DNA from: an uncultured Bacteroidia bacterium
Lineage (GTDB): Bacteria > Bacteroidota > Bacteroidia > Bacteroidales > UBA932
Direction of reading: 5' to 3'
Length of the DNA: 46,888 nucleotides
Assembly (NCBI GenBank): GCA_902796555.1
Contig: CADBPR010000106.1
Coordinates: forward strand, 1-46,888
Made by a program: the position numbers and the translations under genes. The notes beneath the pieces were generated by a model that saw nothing but the letters and a program-made list of their open reading frames with translations, made no database searches and was not told the origin of the DNA. Shown piece by piece: positions 7,901 to 15,909 of this stretch (the stretch's first letter is position 1; every line of letters begins with the position of its first letter).

Positions 7901-8429
7901 CTATCTGGGCACCACCATACCGCCCTGGTTCGGTTCGCTGGGCACGTCCCTCAGCTGGCGGGGGCTGACCCTGTCCGTCTTGTTCATCTACAATCTCGGA
8001 CACCGGCTCCGCAATGATGTCAACACCCAATATACCTACCGTCTGACCGGCGGCCTGCACAACGACTTCGCACAGCGGTGGAAAACGCCCGGCGACGAAT
8101 CCCGGACGGATGTCCCGGCCTACTTCCCCCTGTCGGACACCAGCGTCAGCGAAAGCGATGTGACGGCCCTGTACCGCTATGCCGACATCAATGTCCTGTC
8201 CGCTTCCTACCTGAAACTGCGGGACCTGTCGCTGCGCTACACCCTGCCGGAGACCTTTGTCCGCAAACTGGGTCCCCGCAGCGTCACCGTGGGGCTTCAG
8301 GTCAGCGATTTGCTGACGCTCGCGGCAAACGGCCAGGGCATCGACCCGGAGGCCTTCTATCTGTCCGGCGGCTCGCGCGGAGACCGTTTCCGTCCCGCCT
8401 TCACCGCCAACCTCAACATTGAATTCTAG
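4920..8429 (+). CDS. SusC/RagA-like TonB-dependent receptor with STN domain
   Basis: A large outer-membrane transporter, about 1169 residues, that imports a ligand captured with its SusD partner. After a signal peptide ending near ALRAQ comes an STN (secretin/TonB short N-terminal) domain at about 26-85, a CarboxypepD_reg-like domain at about 105-190, and a plug with VVVTGYQTLSKE and IRGMSSINAKTEPLYIVDGVP, then a long barrel ending in EF. The STN domain marks it as a signalling receptor that talks to the FecR protein upstream. The start chosen is the ATG at 4920, one base after the fecR stop, which gives a proper signal peptide; the frame is open ten codons further upstream inside fecR. The substrate is not evident: no glycosidase or peptidase gene accompanies it. 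Confidence 0.93.
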   Translation: MKTLRIITLLACLLVGWTLRAQTPITLDVQDASLGSVLKSISAQTDYKFAYNSKNVDVSRPVTVRFESTDIRQVLDRVLEDSGIGYTIVGQQIALFKKTEQQPARRYTVTGTVTDDGGSPLPGAGLQVVGTNKGTFTDADGRFSLEVSSPEDQIAVTYIGMDDTAVYAGSGRPLVIIMKPNYEFLNQVVVTGYQTLSKERSAGSFATVKGAEVQNRANAAGSPLKGLEGTVAGLNVQASSEGTTYLIRGMSSINAKTEPLYIVDGVPMSRDLLEKMVSPGSIESVTFLKDATAASIWGAQAANGVVVFTTRSGSASAKPSVTYNGTFTYRGKPDWTYQDRMDSARFIDTAREVFDPYTYSWSDISNTTYGGTANYPIVYPHEDALYRYYLGEISLDERDARLRALAASQRQDSYEKYLMSNAWLTTHSLSLSGGSDQHTYFLSFDFQGNQGTARDNSQEYKVYMRDILRLGDWLRLDASLGAMRARNVQHLTASDEFSHYETDLPYAAFTDADGNFRDMSGYFISPAMLEKVRNLGGIDLGYYPVQDYLNCQTQSGQFAVRGNLGLTIDITPWLTYEGRFQYSLTGNGSESYYPQDSFMVRVERAYALGPDGKGYLPSSGGRFTDSHISTSAYTVRNQLSFNKDFGEKHALTALAGFEFNADKTATKSTFVRGYDRQTMQYIFYDDYFLYTTGVKNPLLPMLSGATANTFEPNAFTQGETEYRFVSMYANAGYTLLDRYSLNASVRVDQSNLFGSDPSVQFKPIWSVGAIWNMKKEAWMQDFSWLDRLNLRLSWGLAGNSPNPGQGGPYNLISSVSDPAFARFGLGYTIQTPANNKLTWERTRTWNVGVDFTAFSGRLDVTLDVYDKYTTNLLTAVPVDPTTGFTSVLSNIGEMSNRGFELAVNGTLLQTRDLRWDAFANLTWNRNRLVSMYITPPDTPSALIGYSYWEGYPYGTLFGYRWAGLGPTNGRSRVYNENGEVVSTVSDVKDASAVPYLGTTIPPWFGSLGTSLSWRGLTLSVLFIYNLGHRLRNDVNTQYTYRLTGGLHNDFAQRWKTPGDESRTDVPAYFPLSDTSVSESDVTALYRYADINVLSASYLKLRDLSLRYTLPETFVRKLGPRSVTVGLQVSDLLTLAANGQGIDPEAFYLSGGSRGDRFRPAFTANLNIEF

Positions 8430-8438
8430 GAACGCGCC

Positions 8439-9845
8439 ATGAAAAAGATTCTGTTTTGTCTGATGCTGGCTGCTGCAACGGTTTCCTGCAGCCGCTACCT
8501 GGATGTCAAGCCCCGGGGCTACGACATTCCCACCACCCTGGCGCAATACGAAGGCCTGATTTACGGGCAGGAATACGCCATGATGGACGAAGTCTTCGAA
8601 TTCATGGGCTTCGAATTCACGACCGACGCCGACGGCTACGGCAACGTCTACGCCAACATGGGCCGGGACATCTGCAATGCCTATTGCTGGAAAAAGGACA
8701 TCTTCCTGCCGGATGAAAACTGCGGAGAATGGAACAGACCCGCCTCTTTCCTGTATCCGATGAACGTCGTCATCGCCGAGGTGATGAACGCGGCGGACGG
8801 GACGGAGGCCGAGCGCAAGGCCGTGCAGGCCGAAGCCCGTATGGTCCGGGCCTGGATGCTGTTCACGATGGCCCAGTTCTTCGGCAAACCCTACGACCCG
8901 GCAACCGCCGCGTCCGACCCCTGCATCCCCTTGATTACCACGGCCTCTACGATGGAAACGGATTATCCGCGCAAGACTGTCGCCGAGGTCTATGACTTCA
9001 TCCTGACAGAAATGCGGGAAGCCCTGCCCGACCTGCGGGACGAACCGGAGCACTACCGCCGTGTCTTCCGGCCTACCGGCGCGGCCATGTTGGGAAAAGT
9101 ACTCTGGATGACAGGTGATTACGATGCCGCGCTGCCCCTGCTGCAAGAAGCGCTGACGGGGGCGCTCGCCCAGGGCTGCGCCCTGCTGGACTACAATGCC
9201 CGCATCAAAGACGACAATACGCTGGACCTGCCGACGGACTGGCTCCAGAATACGGAATATCTGTTCCTGTTCGAGTCGATGGCCCGCCTGTGGCCCGCCG
9301 TCTATACGACCTACTACAATTCCATCCTGTTCTCCATCAAAGACGAGGTCCTGGACCACTATTTCCGCAGCGGAGACACCCGTCTGGCCACCCTGACCGG
9401 CATTCCTTCCGGCGTGAGCGGCTACCCGAAGCGGAAAGCCGGGGACCGGTACGCCCCCAATACCAGCCACATGCTCACGAACCTGGGCATCGGCCTGGCG
9501 GACGTCTACCTGATGACGGCCGAGTGTCTGGCCCGGGCCGGTGAAGACGCCGAAGCCGCCCGGCTCCTGGAAGAGCTGCGTGCGCACCGGATGGCACCGG
9601 CGGACGCCCCTGTTTCCGGGGACCTCGTGGTCGCGGCCGTAGAAGAGCGGATGCGGGAATTCATCGGCTTCGGCAACTCCTGGTTCGACATGCGGCGGCT
9701 CTGGAACGACCCCGACTTCCAGTATATGAAAGCCTGGTATACCCATACGGACGGCACGACGGAATACACCCTCAGCGCCGACAGGCTGGTGATGGAGATT
9801 CCGCCCGTCATCCTGTCCTGGCATCCCGAATATGCAAATAATTAA
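8439..9845 (+). CDS. SusD/RagB-like surface lipoprotein
   Basis: The ligand-binding lid for the SusC transporter just upstream, held on the outer membrane by a lipid on Cys17 (lipobox VSCS). The 468-residue length is in the normal range. The N-terminal segment after the Cys (YLDVKPRGYDIPTT) and the TPR-like region with AEARMVRAWMLFTMAQFFGKPYD are typical of the family. The C-terminal part contains MREFIGFGNSWFDMRRLW, the usual SusD ending. It starts 9 bases after the SusC stop and is clearly cotranscribed. The ligand cannot be told from sequence. Confidence 0.93.
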   Translation: MKKILFCLMLAAATVSCSRYLDVKPRGYDIPTTLAQYEGLIYGQEYAMMDEVFEFMGFEFTTDADGYGNVYANMGRDICNAYCWKKDIFLPDENCGEWNRPASFLYPMNVVIAEVMNAADGTEAERKAVQAEARMVRAWMLFTMAQFFGKPYDPATAASDPCIPLITTASTMETDYPRKTVAEVYDFILTEMREALPDLRDEPEHYRRVFRPTGAAMLGKVLWMTGDYDAALPLLQEALTGALAQGCALLDYNARIKDDNTLDLPTDWLQNTEYLFLFESMARLWPAVYTTYYNSILFSIKDEVLDHYFRSGDTRLATLTGIPSGVSGYPKRKAGDRYAPNTSHMLTNLGIGLADVYLMTAECLARAGEDAEAARLLEELRAHRMAPADAPVSGDLVVAAVEERMREFIGFGNSWFDMRRLWNDPDFQYMKAWYTHTDGTTEYTLSADRLVMEIPPVILSWHPEYANN

Positions 9846-9857
9846 CCTTCATACACC

Positions 9858-11180
9858 ATGAAAGCATTACACATTCTCGCTGCTTCGGCAGCCCTGCTGG
9901 CAGTATTCGCCTGCAACAAAGACAACCGGGGCAAAACCCCCGACAACAACGTTTCCGTGACGGTCTCTCCGTCCAGCGTAACTCTTCCCGGTGAAGGCGG
10001 CAGCGCCAAACTCGCCGTAGAGACCACGGCCGAGCCGGTCACCTGCGAAGTCTCCGACGCCTGGCTGACCGCCCAGGTCAACGGTAAGGAAATCACACTG
10101 ACCGCTGCGGCCAATCCCGACACCGAGGCTTCCCGCCAGGCCACCCTCACCGTCAAGGCCGGCAGCGGTTCCGCTACGGTCGCCGTGACGCAGACCAAGG
10201 GCAGCGCCTTCCCGGGCTATACGGAATTGACCGTAGCTGACGGCTATTATTCCGGTATCATGATGCTCAAGATGGTTGGCGCCACCGATTACGACGGCGG
10301 CTGGATGACCCTGAGCCTGGGCTCGGAAGACGGCCGCTACAGTCTGATTCTGGAGTGCTATACCGAGTGCTTTGAAACGGCTGATGCGGTGACTCTCACC
10401 ACCGGCACCTACGCCAAGGGCGAGGACAATCCTGCTCTCTTGAAGTATGTCGGCAAGAAACTGACCTGGGTCCCCGGAGCCCTGTACACCATCGAGGACG
10501 AGGATGGGACCGAAGAGCTCCAGTATGGTTCCTGCCTCTATACCACCATCGGGGAAGAAGAAAGCGTACAGCAGATTACCGACGGCAGCTTCACGGTAGA
10601 AGAAGCTGACGGCATCTATACCATCAAGGCGGACCTCAAGGCGGAAGACGGTTCCGATGTCAAATTCTATCATATAGGAAAGATTAACATCACTACCGAT
10701 GGTGCCGTCTATCCCGGAGAAAGCCGCGCCAACCCCGAAGCTTTCGACAGCGTATCCTGCACCTTGATGGGTGAGGACGAAGACTGCAGCAACCTCCAGA
10801 TTACCCTCATGTGCGAGGGCGGCATGCCTGCCACCACGTTCTCCATCTACACGGACATCCTCGCCTTTGACGACCTCGCAAATACCGACCTGAGCGGCAC
10901 CTATTCTTCCGACAAGACGGGAGCCGGCAGCTGCGACCTCGGCACCGCCCTGGAGATGGGAGACTTCACCTTCCCGATGGGTTCCTACATCATGTTCGCC
11001 CTGATGGATTACTTCATCCCGGACAGCATGGTCGTCCTGACCCTCAAGAAGAGCGGCAACGGATACATTGTCACCGGCACGATGGAAAACAGCGACGGTG
11101 AAACCTATTCATTCATGGACGACAAGACCGTCTGGGAGTTCGAATACGCGGACGGAACGGCTGAAGAGGAGGAGGACTAA
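9858..11180 (+). CDS. BACON-domain lipoprotein
   Basis: A 440-residue lipoprotein (lipobox VFACN, Cys19) with an N-terminal BACON domain at about 32-115, an all-beta fold common in Bacteroidetes surface proteins and thought to bind or space. Its signature is visible as VSPSSVTLPGEGGSAKL, DAWLTAQVNG and the closing VAVTQTKG. The remaining 320 residues are acidic and beta-rich and match no family I can name. Its position as the third gene after susC and susD, with a 12-base gap, suggests an accessory surface ligand-binding protein of the SusG/SusE type. A catalytic role is not apparent. Confidence 0.85.
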   Translation: MKALHILAASAALLAVFACNKDNRGKTPDNNVSVTVSPSSVTLPGEGGSAKLAVETTAEPVTCEVSDAWLTAQVNGKEITLTAAANPDTEASRQATLTVKAGSGSATVAVTQTKGSAFPGYTELTVADGYYSGIMMLKMVGATDYDGGWMTLSLGSEDGRYSLILECYTECFETADAVTLTTGTYAKGEDNPALLKYVGKKLTWVPGALYTIEDEDGTEELQYGSCLYTTIGEEESVQQITDGSFTVEEADGIYTIKADLKAEDGSDVKFYHIGKINITTDGAVYPGESRANPEAFDSVSCTLMGEDEDCSNLQITLMCEGGMPATTFSIYTDILAFDDLANTDLSGTYSSDKTGAGSCDLGTALEMGDFTFPMGSYIMFALMDYFIPDSMVVLTLKKSGNGYIVTGTMENSDGETYSFMDDKTVWEFEYADGTAEEEED

Positions 11181-11183
11181 GCG

Positions 11184-12536
11184 ATGAAAAAGATTCTCTT
11201 CAGCATCCTGGCTCTGGCGGCCCTGACGGCCTGCCAGAGCGGGAAAACCACCGTTAACGGAAAGATTCTCGGCTATGCCGGGGAATACACCGAGTTCTTT
11301 ATCGCGAATGACCAGGGCGGGTTCGACGAGTATCCTGCCGAAGTGGCCGAGGACGGCACCTTCACCCTGAAACTGGACATGAAGGAAGATTGGCTGGACG
11401 CGCCTTTCTTTGTGGACAAGTTTATGTTCCGCACCTGCATCGAGCGGGGCAAGACCTACAACGCCACCTTCGACATCACCGTACCGGAACGGGAAGACGA
11501 GTTCCATTTCACCGGAGAAGGTGAGGCCGAAAACGAGTTCTGCCGCTTCTATTTCAACCATTTCTTCGGTGCCTGGCAGTTTATCGACGAAATCGGTACG
11601 CCGACCGGATTCCGGGATTATACCACCATCGTCAACGCCCAGGCCGACCGGTGCCGGGAGCTGCTGAAGGCCACCGGAAACCAGAAGGTCATCGACTACT
11701 ATACCCCGCTGATTGACAACAAGCAGAAGGAGTATTCCTACTATTATCCCTTCATCGCCCTCGCCCGGGACGGCCAGGTGACCGAGGATGTGGATTATAC
11801 CGCCTTTGTCGCGACCAACAGCCCCGACGCCATGCAGCTGGAGGACCAGCAGAGCGTCTTCAACGCCGTGGCAGCGTATGCCGCCGGCCTGAAGAACCTG
11901 CCGCTCGTTCCCGCCGTGGAACTGGCCGGAAGCACCTTCCAGGACGCATCGCGCAACAACTTCTTCATGACGTCCCTGCTGCAGAACTACCTGTCGCTGG
12001 GCAACACGAAGGACGCCAAAGAGGCGTACGCCCTGTATACCGCCCGTTGCCAGGACCCGCAGTATATCGGCCAGATTGCCGACCTGTATGAAGCGACCGT
12101 GACCCTCGCCCCGGGCAGCGAAGCACCGGAAATCGAGATGGAAGACCCGTCCGGCGCCAAGGTGCTGCTCTCCAGTCTCCGGGGTCAGGTCCTGTACATC
12201 GACTTCTGGGCTACCTGGTGCGGTCCCTGCCAGGGTGAAATTCCGCACATGGCCAAACTCGCCGAGAAATATGCCGGCAACAAGAAGATTCGTTTCGTCA
12301 GCATTTCCCTGGACGAAGACAAGGAAGCCTGGAAGAAACAGATTGACGAAGAAAAACCGGCCTGGGCCCAGTATGTGCTGACCGAAAAGGGCCAGGAGGA
12401 TGTCGCGCAGCGCTATAAGATTTCGGCGATTCCGCGTTTCATCCTGCTGGACAAGGACGGCAAGATTCTTGCACTGAATGCCGAGCGCCCCTCATCTGCA
12501 GGCGTTACGGAACTGATTGAAAATGCAATAGAATAA
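11184..12536 (+). CDS. TlpA-like thioredoxin lipoprotein
   Basis: A periplasmic thiol-disulfide oxidoreductase of 450 residues, anchored by Cys17 (lipobox LTACQ). The N-terminal 300 residues include a DUF4369-like beta domain at about 22-105 and a helical middle. The C-terminal TlpA/ResA domain (about 308-450) carries the active site WCGPC (Cys346, Cys349) and the cis-proline loop AIP at 416-418. The residues after the lipidated Cys are not acidic, so export to the cell surface is not indicated. It follows the BACON gene by 3 bases and precedes the DsbD gene by 1 base. DsbD is the natural electron donor, so this is probably a reductant for a disulfide in the uptake system or its ligand. Confidence 0.9.
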   Translation: MKKILFSILALAALTACQSGKTTVNGKILGYAGEYTEFFIANDQGGFDEYPAEVAEDGTFTLKLDMKEDWLDAPFFVDKFMFRTCIERGKTYNATFDITVPEREDEFHFTGEGEAENEFCRFYFNHFFGAWQFIDEIGTPTGFRDYTTIVNAQADRCRELLKATGNQKVIDYYTPLIDNKQKEYSYYYPFIALARDGQVTEDVDYTAFVATNSPDAMQLEDQQSVFNAVAAYAAGLKNLPLVPAVELAGSTFQDASRNNFFMTSLLQNYLSLGNTKDAKEAYALYTARCQDPQYIGQIADLYEATVTLAPGSEAPEIEMEDPSGAKVLLSSLRGQVLYIDFWATWCGPCQGEIPHMAKLAEKYAGNKKIRFVSISLDEDKEAWKKQIDEEKPAWAQYVLTEKGQEDVAQRYKISAIPRFILLDKDGKILALNAERPSSAGVTELIENAIE

Positions 12537-12537
12537 C

Positions 12538-14382
12538 ATGGTGAAAATGCTCATCGGGGCCTTGCTGCTCATCGCAGGGGCCCTGCAGAATCCGACGGTC
12601 GACTGGAAGTCGGAAGTCAAAAAAGCCGGAGACGGCTGGCAGCTCGTTCTGACCGGCCGGATTGAGGATGGATACTATACCCATCCGATGGAAGCCAAAT
12701 ATGTCGGCACCACCCTGCAGGTGGACTGGAACGACCAGGTTCAGCCCGCCGGGGAGCCGGTAGAGGAATACAAACCCTCTGATTACAAGGGCGAAAAGGT
12801 CGTTACCGGCACCTATGTAATCCGGCAGGGGCTGGTCTTGAGCGGGGAAAGCCCCGCCCATGTGGCCGGCACCGTAACCTGGAGCGCCTGCAGCGGAGAC
12901 CAGTGCAACATGCCCGAGGAATATGCCTTCCAGCAGGATGTGAAACTCCCGGCGGAAGGCGCCGGCAGCGGGCTGTGGGCCCTGATTCTGGAAGCCATTC
13001 TGTGGGGCTTCCTGATGCTGCTCACGCCCTGCGTGTTCCCCATGGTGCCCATGACCGTATCCTTCTTCCTGAAACAGTCCGGCTCGGCCGCTTCCGGGCG
13101 GTTCAAGGCCCTGATGTACGGCATTTTCATCGTCCTGCTCTACACGGTCCCCATCTGCCTGATCATCGGTATCACCTGGGCGGTAGGCGGGTCGGCCGTG
13201 ACGGCGGACATCTTCAACTGGCTCAGTACCCACTGGCTGCCGAACATCCTCTTCTTCCTGATATTCATGGTGTTCGCTGCGTCCTTCTTCGGGGCCTTCG
13301 AGATTGTGCTCCCGTCCAAATGGACCAACAACGCCGACAAGAACAGCGAAAAAGGCGGTCTGCTGGGGGTATTCTTCCTGGCCCTGACCCTGGTGCTGGT
13401 CAGCTTCAGCTGCACGGGCCCCATCGTCGGTACCGTCCTGATCAAGAGTACCCAGGGCGAGTTCTGGGCACCGATGGTCACGATGCTGGCTTTCAGCCTC
13501 GCCTTCGCCCTGCCTTTCGTCCTGCTGGCTTTCTTCCCGACCGTCCTGAAGAAGCTGCCCAAGAGCGGCGGCTGGCTGAACAGCGTCAAAGTGGTGCTGG
13601 GGTTCATCGAAATCGCCCTGGGCCTGAAATTCCTCAGCACCGCCGACCAGACCTACCACTGGCACCTGCTGGACCGCGAGGTCTACCTGGCCATCTGGAT
13701 TGTCTGCTTCACCCTGCTGGGGCTGTATCTGCTCGGCAAAATCCGCTTCAAATACGACTCCCCCGTTGAGCATCTGTCCGTCGGCCGCCTGGCCCTGGTC
13801 ATCATCGACTTCACCTTCGTAGTCTACCTGATTCCGGGCATGTGGGGAGCTCCGCTGAAGGCCCTGAGCGGCTATCTGCCGCCGCTGGAGACACAGGATT
13901 TCGTGCTGCCGACCGAAGCCGTTCCGGTGGCCGCCGCCGTGACGACGGCGGAAGCGGCACCGTTGAAGCTGCCCCACGGGCTGACCGGGTTCGACACCCT
14001 GGAAGAAGCCTGCGAGGCCGCCCGGGCATCGGGCAAACGGGTGTTCGTGGACATTTCCGGGCACGGCTGCGTCAACTGCCGGGAGATGGAGGCGCGTGTC
14101 TGGAGCGACCCCCGCGTGCTGCAGCGTCTGCGGGACGACTTCGAGATTGTCACGCTCTATGTGGATGACAAGACGCGCCTGCCGGAAGACCAATGGGTGA
14201 CCACGCCGGATGGCAAAGTCCTCAAGGACGTCGGCCGGGTGAATTCGCGCCTGGTGCTGGACAAGTTCGGGGTCAATTCACAGCCGAACTACTTTATCCT
14301 GGACGCTGACGGCAAGATTCTCGCCGGTCCCCGCGGATACAACCTCGACGCAGACGCTTTCGTGACATTCCTGGACCAATAG
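12538..14382 (+). CDS. dsbD: Protein-disulfide reductase DsbD, full length
   Basis: It carries electrons from cytoplasmic thioredoxin across the inner membrane to periplasmic thiol proteins. All three modules are present in 614 residues. The N-terminal alpha domain has Cys118 and Cys123 (CSGDQC). The membrane beta domain, about eight helices from 146 to 450, has the paired cysteines in LTPCVFP (Cys165) and FSCTGP (Cys292). The C-terminal gamma thioredoxin domain has GCVNC (Cys511, Cys514). The sequence begins with a signal-like hydrophobic stretch. It lies 1 base after the TlpA-like gene, so the two probably form a dedicated reducing pair at the end of the SusCD operon. It converges with the symporter gene, with only 4 bases between stop codons. 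Confidence 0.93.
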   Translation: MVKMLIGALLLIAGALQNPTVDWKSEVKKAGDGWQLVLTGRIEDGYYTHPMEAKYVGTTLQVDWNDQVQPAGEPVEEYKPSDYKGEKVVTGTYVIRQGLVLSGESPAHVAGTVTWSACSGDQCNMPEEYAFQQDVKLPAEGAGSGLWALILEAILWGFLMLLTPCVFPMVPMTVSFFLKQSGSAASGRFKALMYGIFIVLLYTVPICLIIGITWAVGGSAVTADIFNWLSTHWLPNILFFLIFMVFAASFFGAFEIVLPSKWTNNADKNSEKGGLLGVFFLALTLVLVSFSCTGPIVGTVLIKSTQGEFWAPMVTMLAFSLAFALPFVLLAFFPTVLKKLPKSGGWLNSVKVVLGFIEIALGLKFLSTADQTYHWHLLDREVYLAIWIVCFTLLGLYLLGKIRFKYDSPVEHLSVGRLALVIIDFTFVVYLIPGMWGAPLKALSGYLPPLETQDFVLPTEAVPVAAAVTTAEAAPLKLPHGLTGFDTLEEACEAARASGKRVFVDISGHGCVNCREMEARVWSDPRVLQRLRDDFEIVTLYVDDKTRLPEDQWVTTPDGKVLKDVGRVNSRLVLDKFGVNSQPNYFILDADGKILAGPRGYNLDADAFVTFLDQ

Positions 14383-14386
14383 CGCA

Positions 14387-15763
14387 TTATTTCTTGGGCG
14401 CCTCGAATTCTTTCAGCGCCTTCAATGCCTTGGGACAGAGGAAGAACAGGGAGACGACGGTAATCCAGGCCATCAGGCCGACCCCGATGTCGCCCAGCTG
14501 CCAGATCAGGTCCGCTTCCCGCACCGCACCGAAAACGATGGCCGCGAGCATGATGGCCTGGAAGATGCGCAGGGCCACCTTCTCCGCCCGGTGACCGCGC
14601 CCCTGGAAGAGGTAGATCAGTCCGGACTCCGCATAGAAATAATAGGCCATGATGGTGCTGAAAGCGAAGAAGACCATGGCGATGGAGACAAAGCGGCTGC
14701 CGAACCCGGCGAAGACCGAATCGACGGCGCTCTGGGTATATCCCACGTAATTGTTGGCCAGGGCCGGCGCACCGGCATAGAGCAGTTCCCCGGTCTTGGC
14801 ATCCAGGATATTATAGGTGCCGGACGTCAGTATCATCAGGGCCGTGGCCGTACAGACCAGCAGGGTATCCACATACACCGAGAAAGCCTGCGCGAGACCT
14901 TGCTGGGCCGGATGCGGGACATCGGCCGCCGCAGAGACGATGGCCCCGGTCCCCTGCCCGGCTTCGTTGGAGAAAATCCCGCGCTTCACCCCCATCGCAA
15001 TCGTGGAGCCGAGAATCCCGCCGCAGACCGGATGGATGCCGAAGGCCCCTTTGACGATGGCGGCGAGCACGGCCGGAACCTCCTGGATATGGAAACCGAT
15101 GACCACCAGGGAAAGCAGGATGTAGCCCAGGGCCATGAAAGGCGTCACGAAGGAAGCGACCCGGGCAATCCGCTGCACCCCGCCGAAGATGACGAGGCCC
15201 AGCAGCACCGCCAGGGCAATGCCGGTGGCGAGGTTGGACACCGGGAAGGCATTGTGAACGGCGGAAGAAACCCCGTTGGCCTGCACCGTCGTCAGGAAAA
15301 AGCCGCAGGAGACGGCCGTAATCGCCGCGAAGGCGATGCCCAGCCAGCGCAGGCCCAGGCCCTTGTCGATGAAGCTGAACGGGCCGCCCCGGAAGCCCGA
15401 GTGGTGCGGGAATTTATACAGCTGCGCCAGGGTGGATTCCACAAACGCCGTCGAGGCGCCGAAAAACGCGACCACCCACATCCAGAAAACCGCTCCGGGA
15501 CCGCCGAACGCGATGGCGGTGGCCACGCCCACGATGTTGCCGGTCCCCACACGCCCGGACAGGGCGATGCAGAAAGCCTGGAAAGACGAAATTCCGTCTT
15601 TCCCGCCGTCGCGGCTGAACAGGGAGCGGACCATCAGGCCCAGACGCCGGACCTGCACAAAACGGGTGCGGAAAGAAAAATACAGGCCGGCCACAATCAG
15701 GAGCCCCACCAGAACGGGGTTCCACACGATTTCATTGACGACAGATATGATTTTTTCCAACAT
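14387..15763 (-). CDS. Alanine/glycine:cation symporter (AGCS family)
   Basis: A sodium-coupled importer of small neutral amino acids in the inner membrane. The 458-residue length and about 11 hydrophobic segments fit the AlsT/AgcS family. The family signature is seen in ALSGRVGTGNIVGVATAIAFGGPG near residue 70-95, and the N-terminus (LFKTRFVQVR-like FRTRFVQVRRLG) matches close relatives, supporting the ATG at 15763. That ATG lies only seven bases after the -7 promoter box. It is a single-gene unit converging on dsbD and diverging from the ABC transporter operon. The exact amino acid is not predictable; alanine or glycine is the family default. Confidence 0.9.
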   Translation of the reverse strand: MLEKIISVVNEIVWNPVLVGLLIVAGLYFSFRTRFVQVRRLGLMVRSLFSRDGGKDGISSFQAFCIALSGRVGTGNIVGVATAIAFGGPGAVFWMWVVAFFGASTAFVESTLAQLYKFPHHSGFRGGPFSFIDKGLGLRWLGIAFAAITAVSCGFFLTTVQANGVSSAVHNAFPVSNLATGIALAVLLGLVIFGGVQRIARVASFVTPFMALGYILLSLVVIGFHIQEVPAVLAAIVKGAFGIHPVCGGILGSTIAMGVKRGIFSNEAGQGTGAIVSAAADVPHPAQQGLAQAFSVYVDTLLVCTATALMILTSGTYNILDAKTGELLYAGAPALANNYVGYTQSAVDSVFAGFGSRFVSIAMVFFAFSTIMAYYFYAESGLIYLFQGRGHRAEKVALRIFQAIMLAAIVFGAVREADLIWQLGDIGVGLMAWITVVSLFFLCPKALKALKEFEAPKK

Positions 15764-15770
15764 CCGTTTT

Positions 15771-15778
15771 CAAAGATA
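15771..15778 (-). promoter_or_regulatory. -7 box of the symporter gene
   Basis: Reading on the - strand this is TATCTTTG, a clean TAnnTTTG element. It ends 7 bases before the ATG at 15763, so the transcript is likely leaderless or nearly so. At the -33 distance there is only a T-run instead of TTG. Confidence 0.65.
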
Positions 15779-15840
15779 CTGATTTATCGGAAATTATGAA
15801 AAAAAATCCGATTTTTCCGGAATGAACGGCCCGGATGAAA

Positions 15841-15888
15841 ATCCCCACAAATGGGGATATTCCGGCGAACTGCTTTTCACTACCTTTG
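15841..15888 (+). promoter_or_regulatory. Palindromic operator-like site and -7 box of the ABC/TonB operon
   Basis: ATCCCCA / TGGGGAT (15841-15858) is a perfect 7-bp inverted repeat around CAAA. Twenty-two bases later lies TACCTTTG (15881-15888), a TAnnTTTG box. The palindrome sits just upstream of the -33 position, where no TTG is present, so it is placed as an activator or repressor site. No regulator gene adjoins it. The first gene's ATG is at 15910, leaving a leader of roughly 15 bases. Confidence 0.55.
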
Positions 15889-15909
15889 CAGCCCAAACTG
15901 AAAAAGAGT

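Noticed and set aside
4905-9824. A 1639-codon open frame on the - strand opposite susC and susD
   Set aside because: It lies antisense to two clearly recognisable genes. Its translation is rich in Gly, Arg, Val and Gln and has no domain pattern. Long antisense frames are common where GC is high.
15835-15909. Earlier start for the ABC ATPase
   Set aside because: The extension overlaps the palindrome and the -7 box, and the family begins near MQESIVCCEHL.
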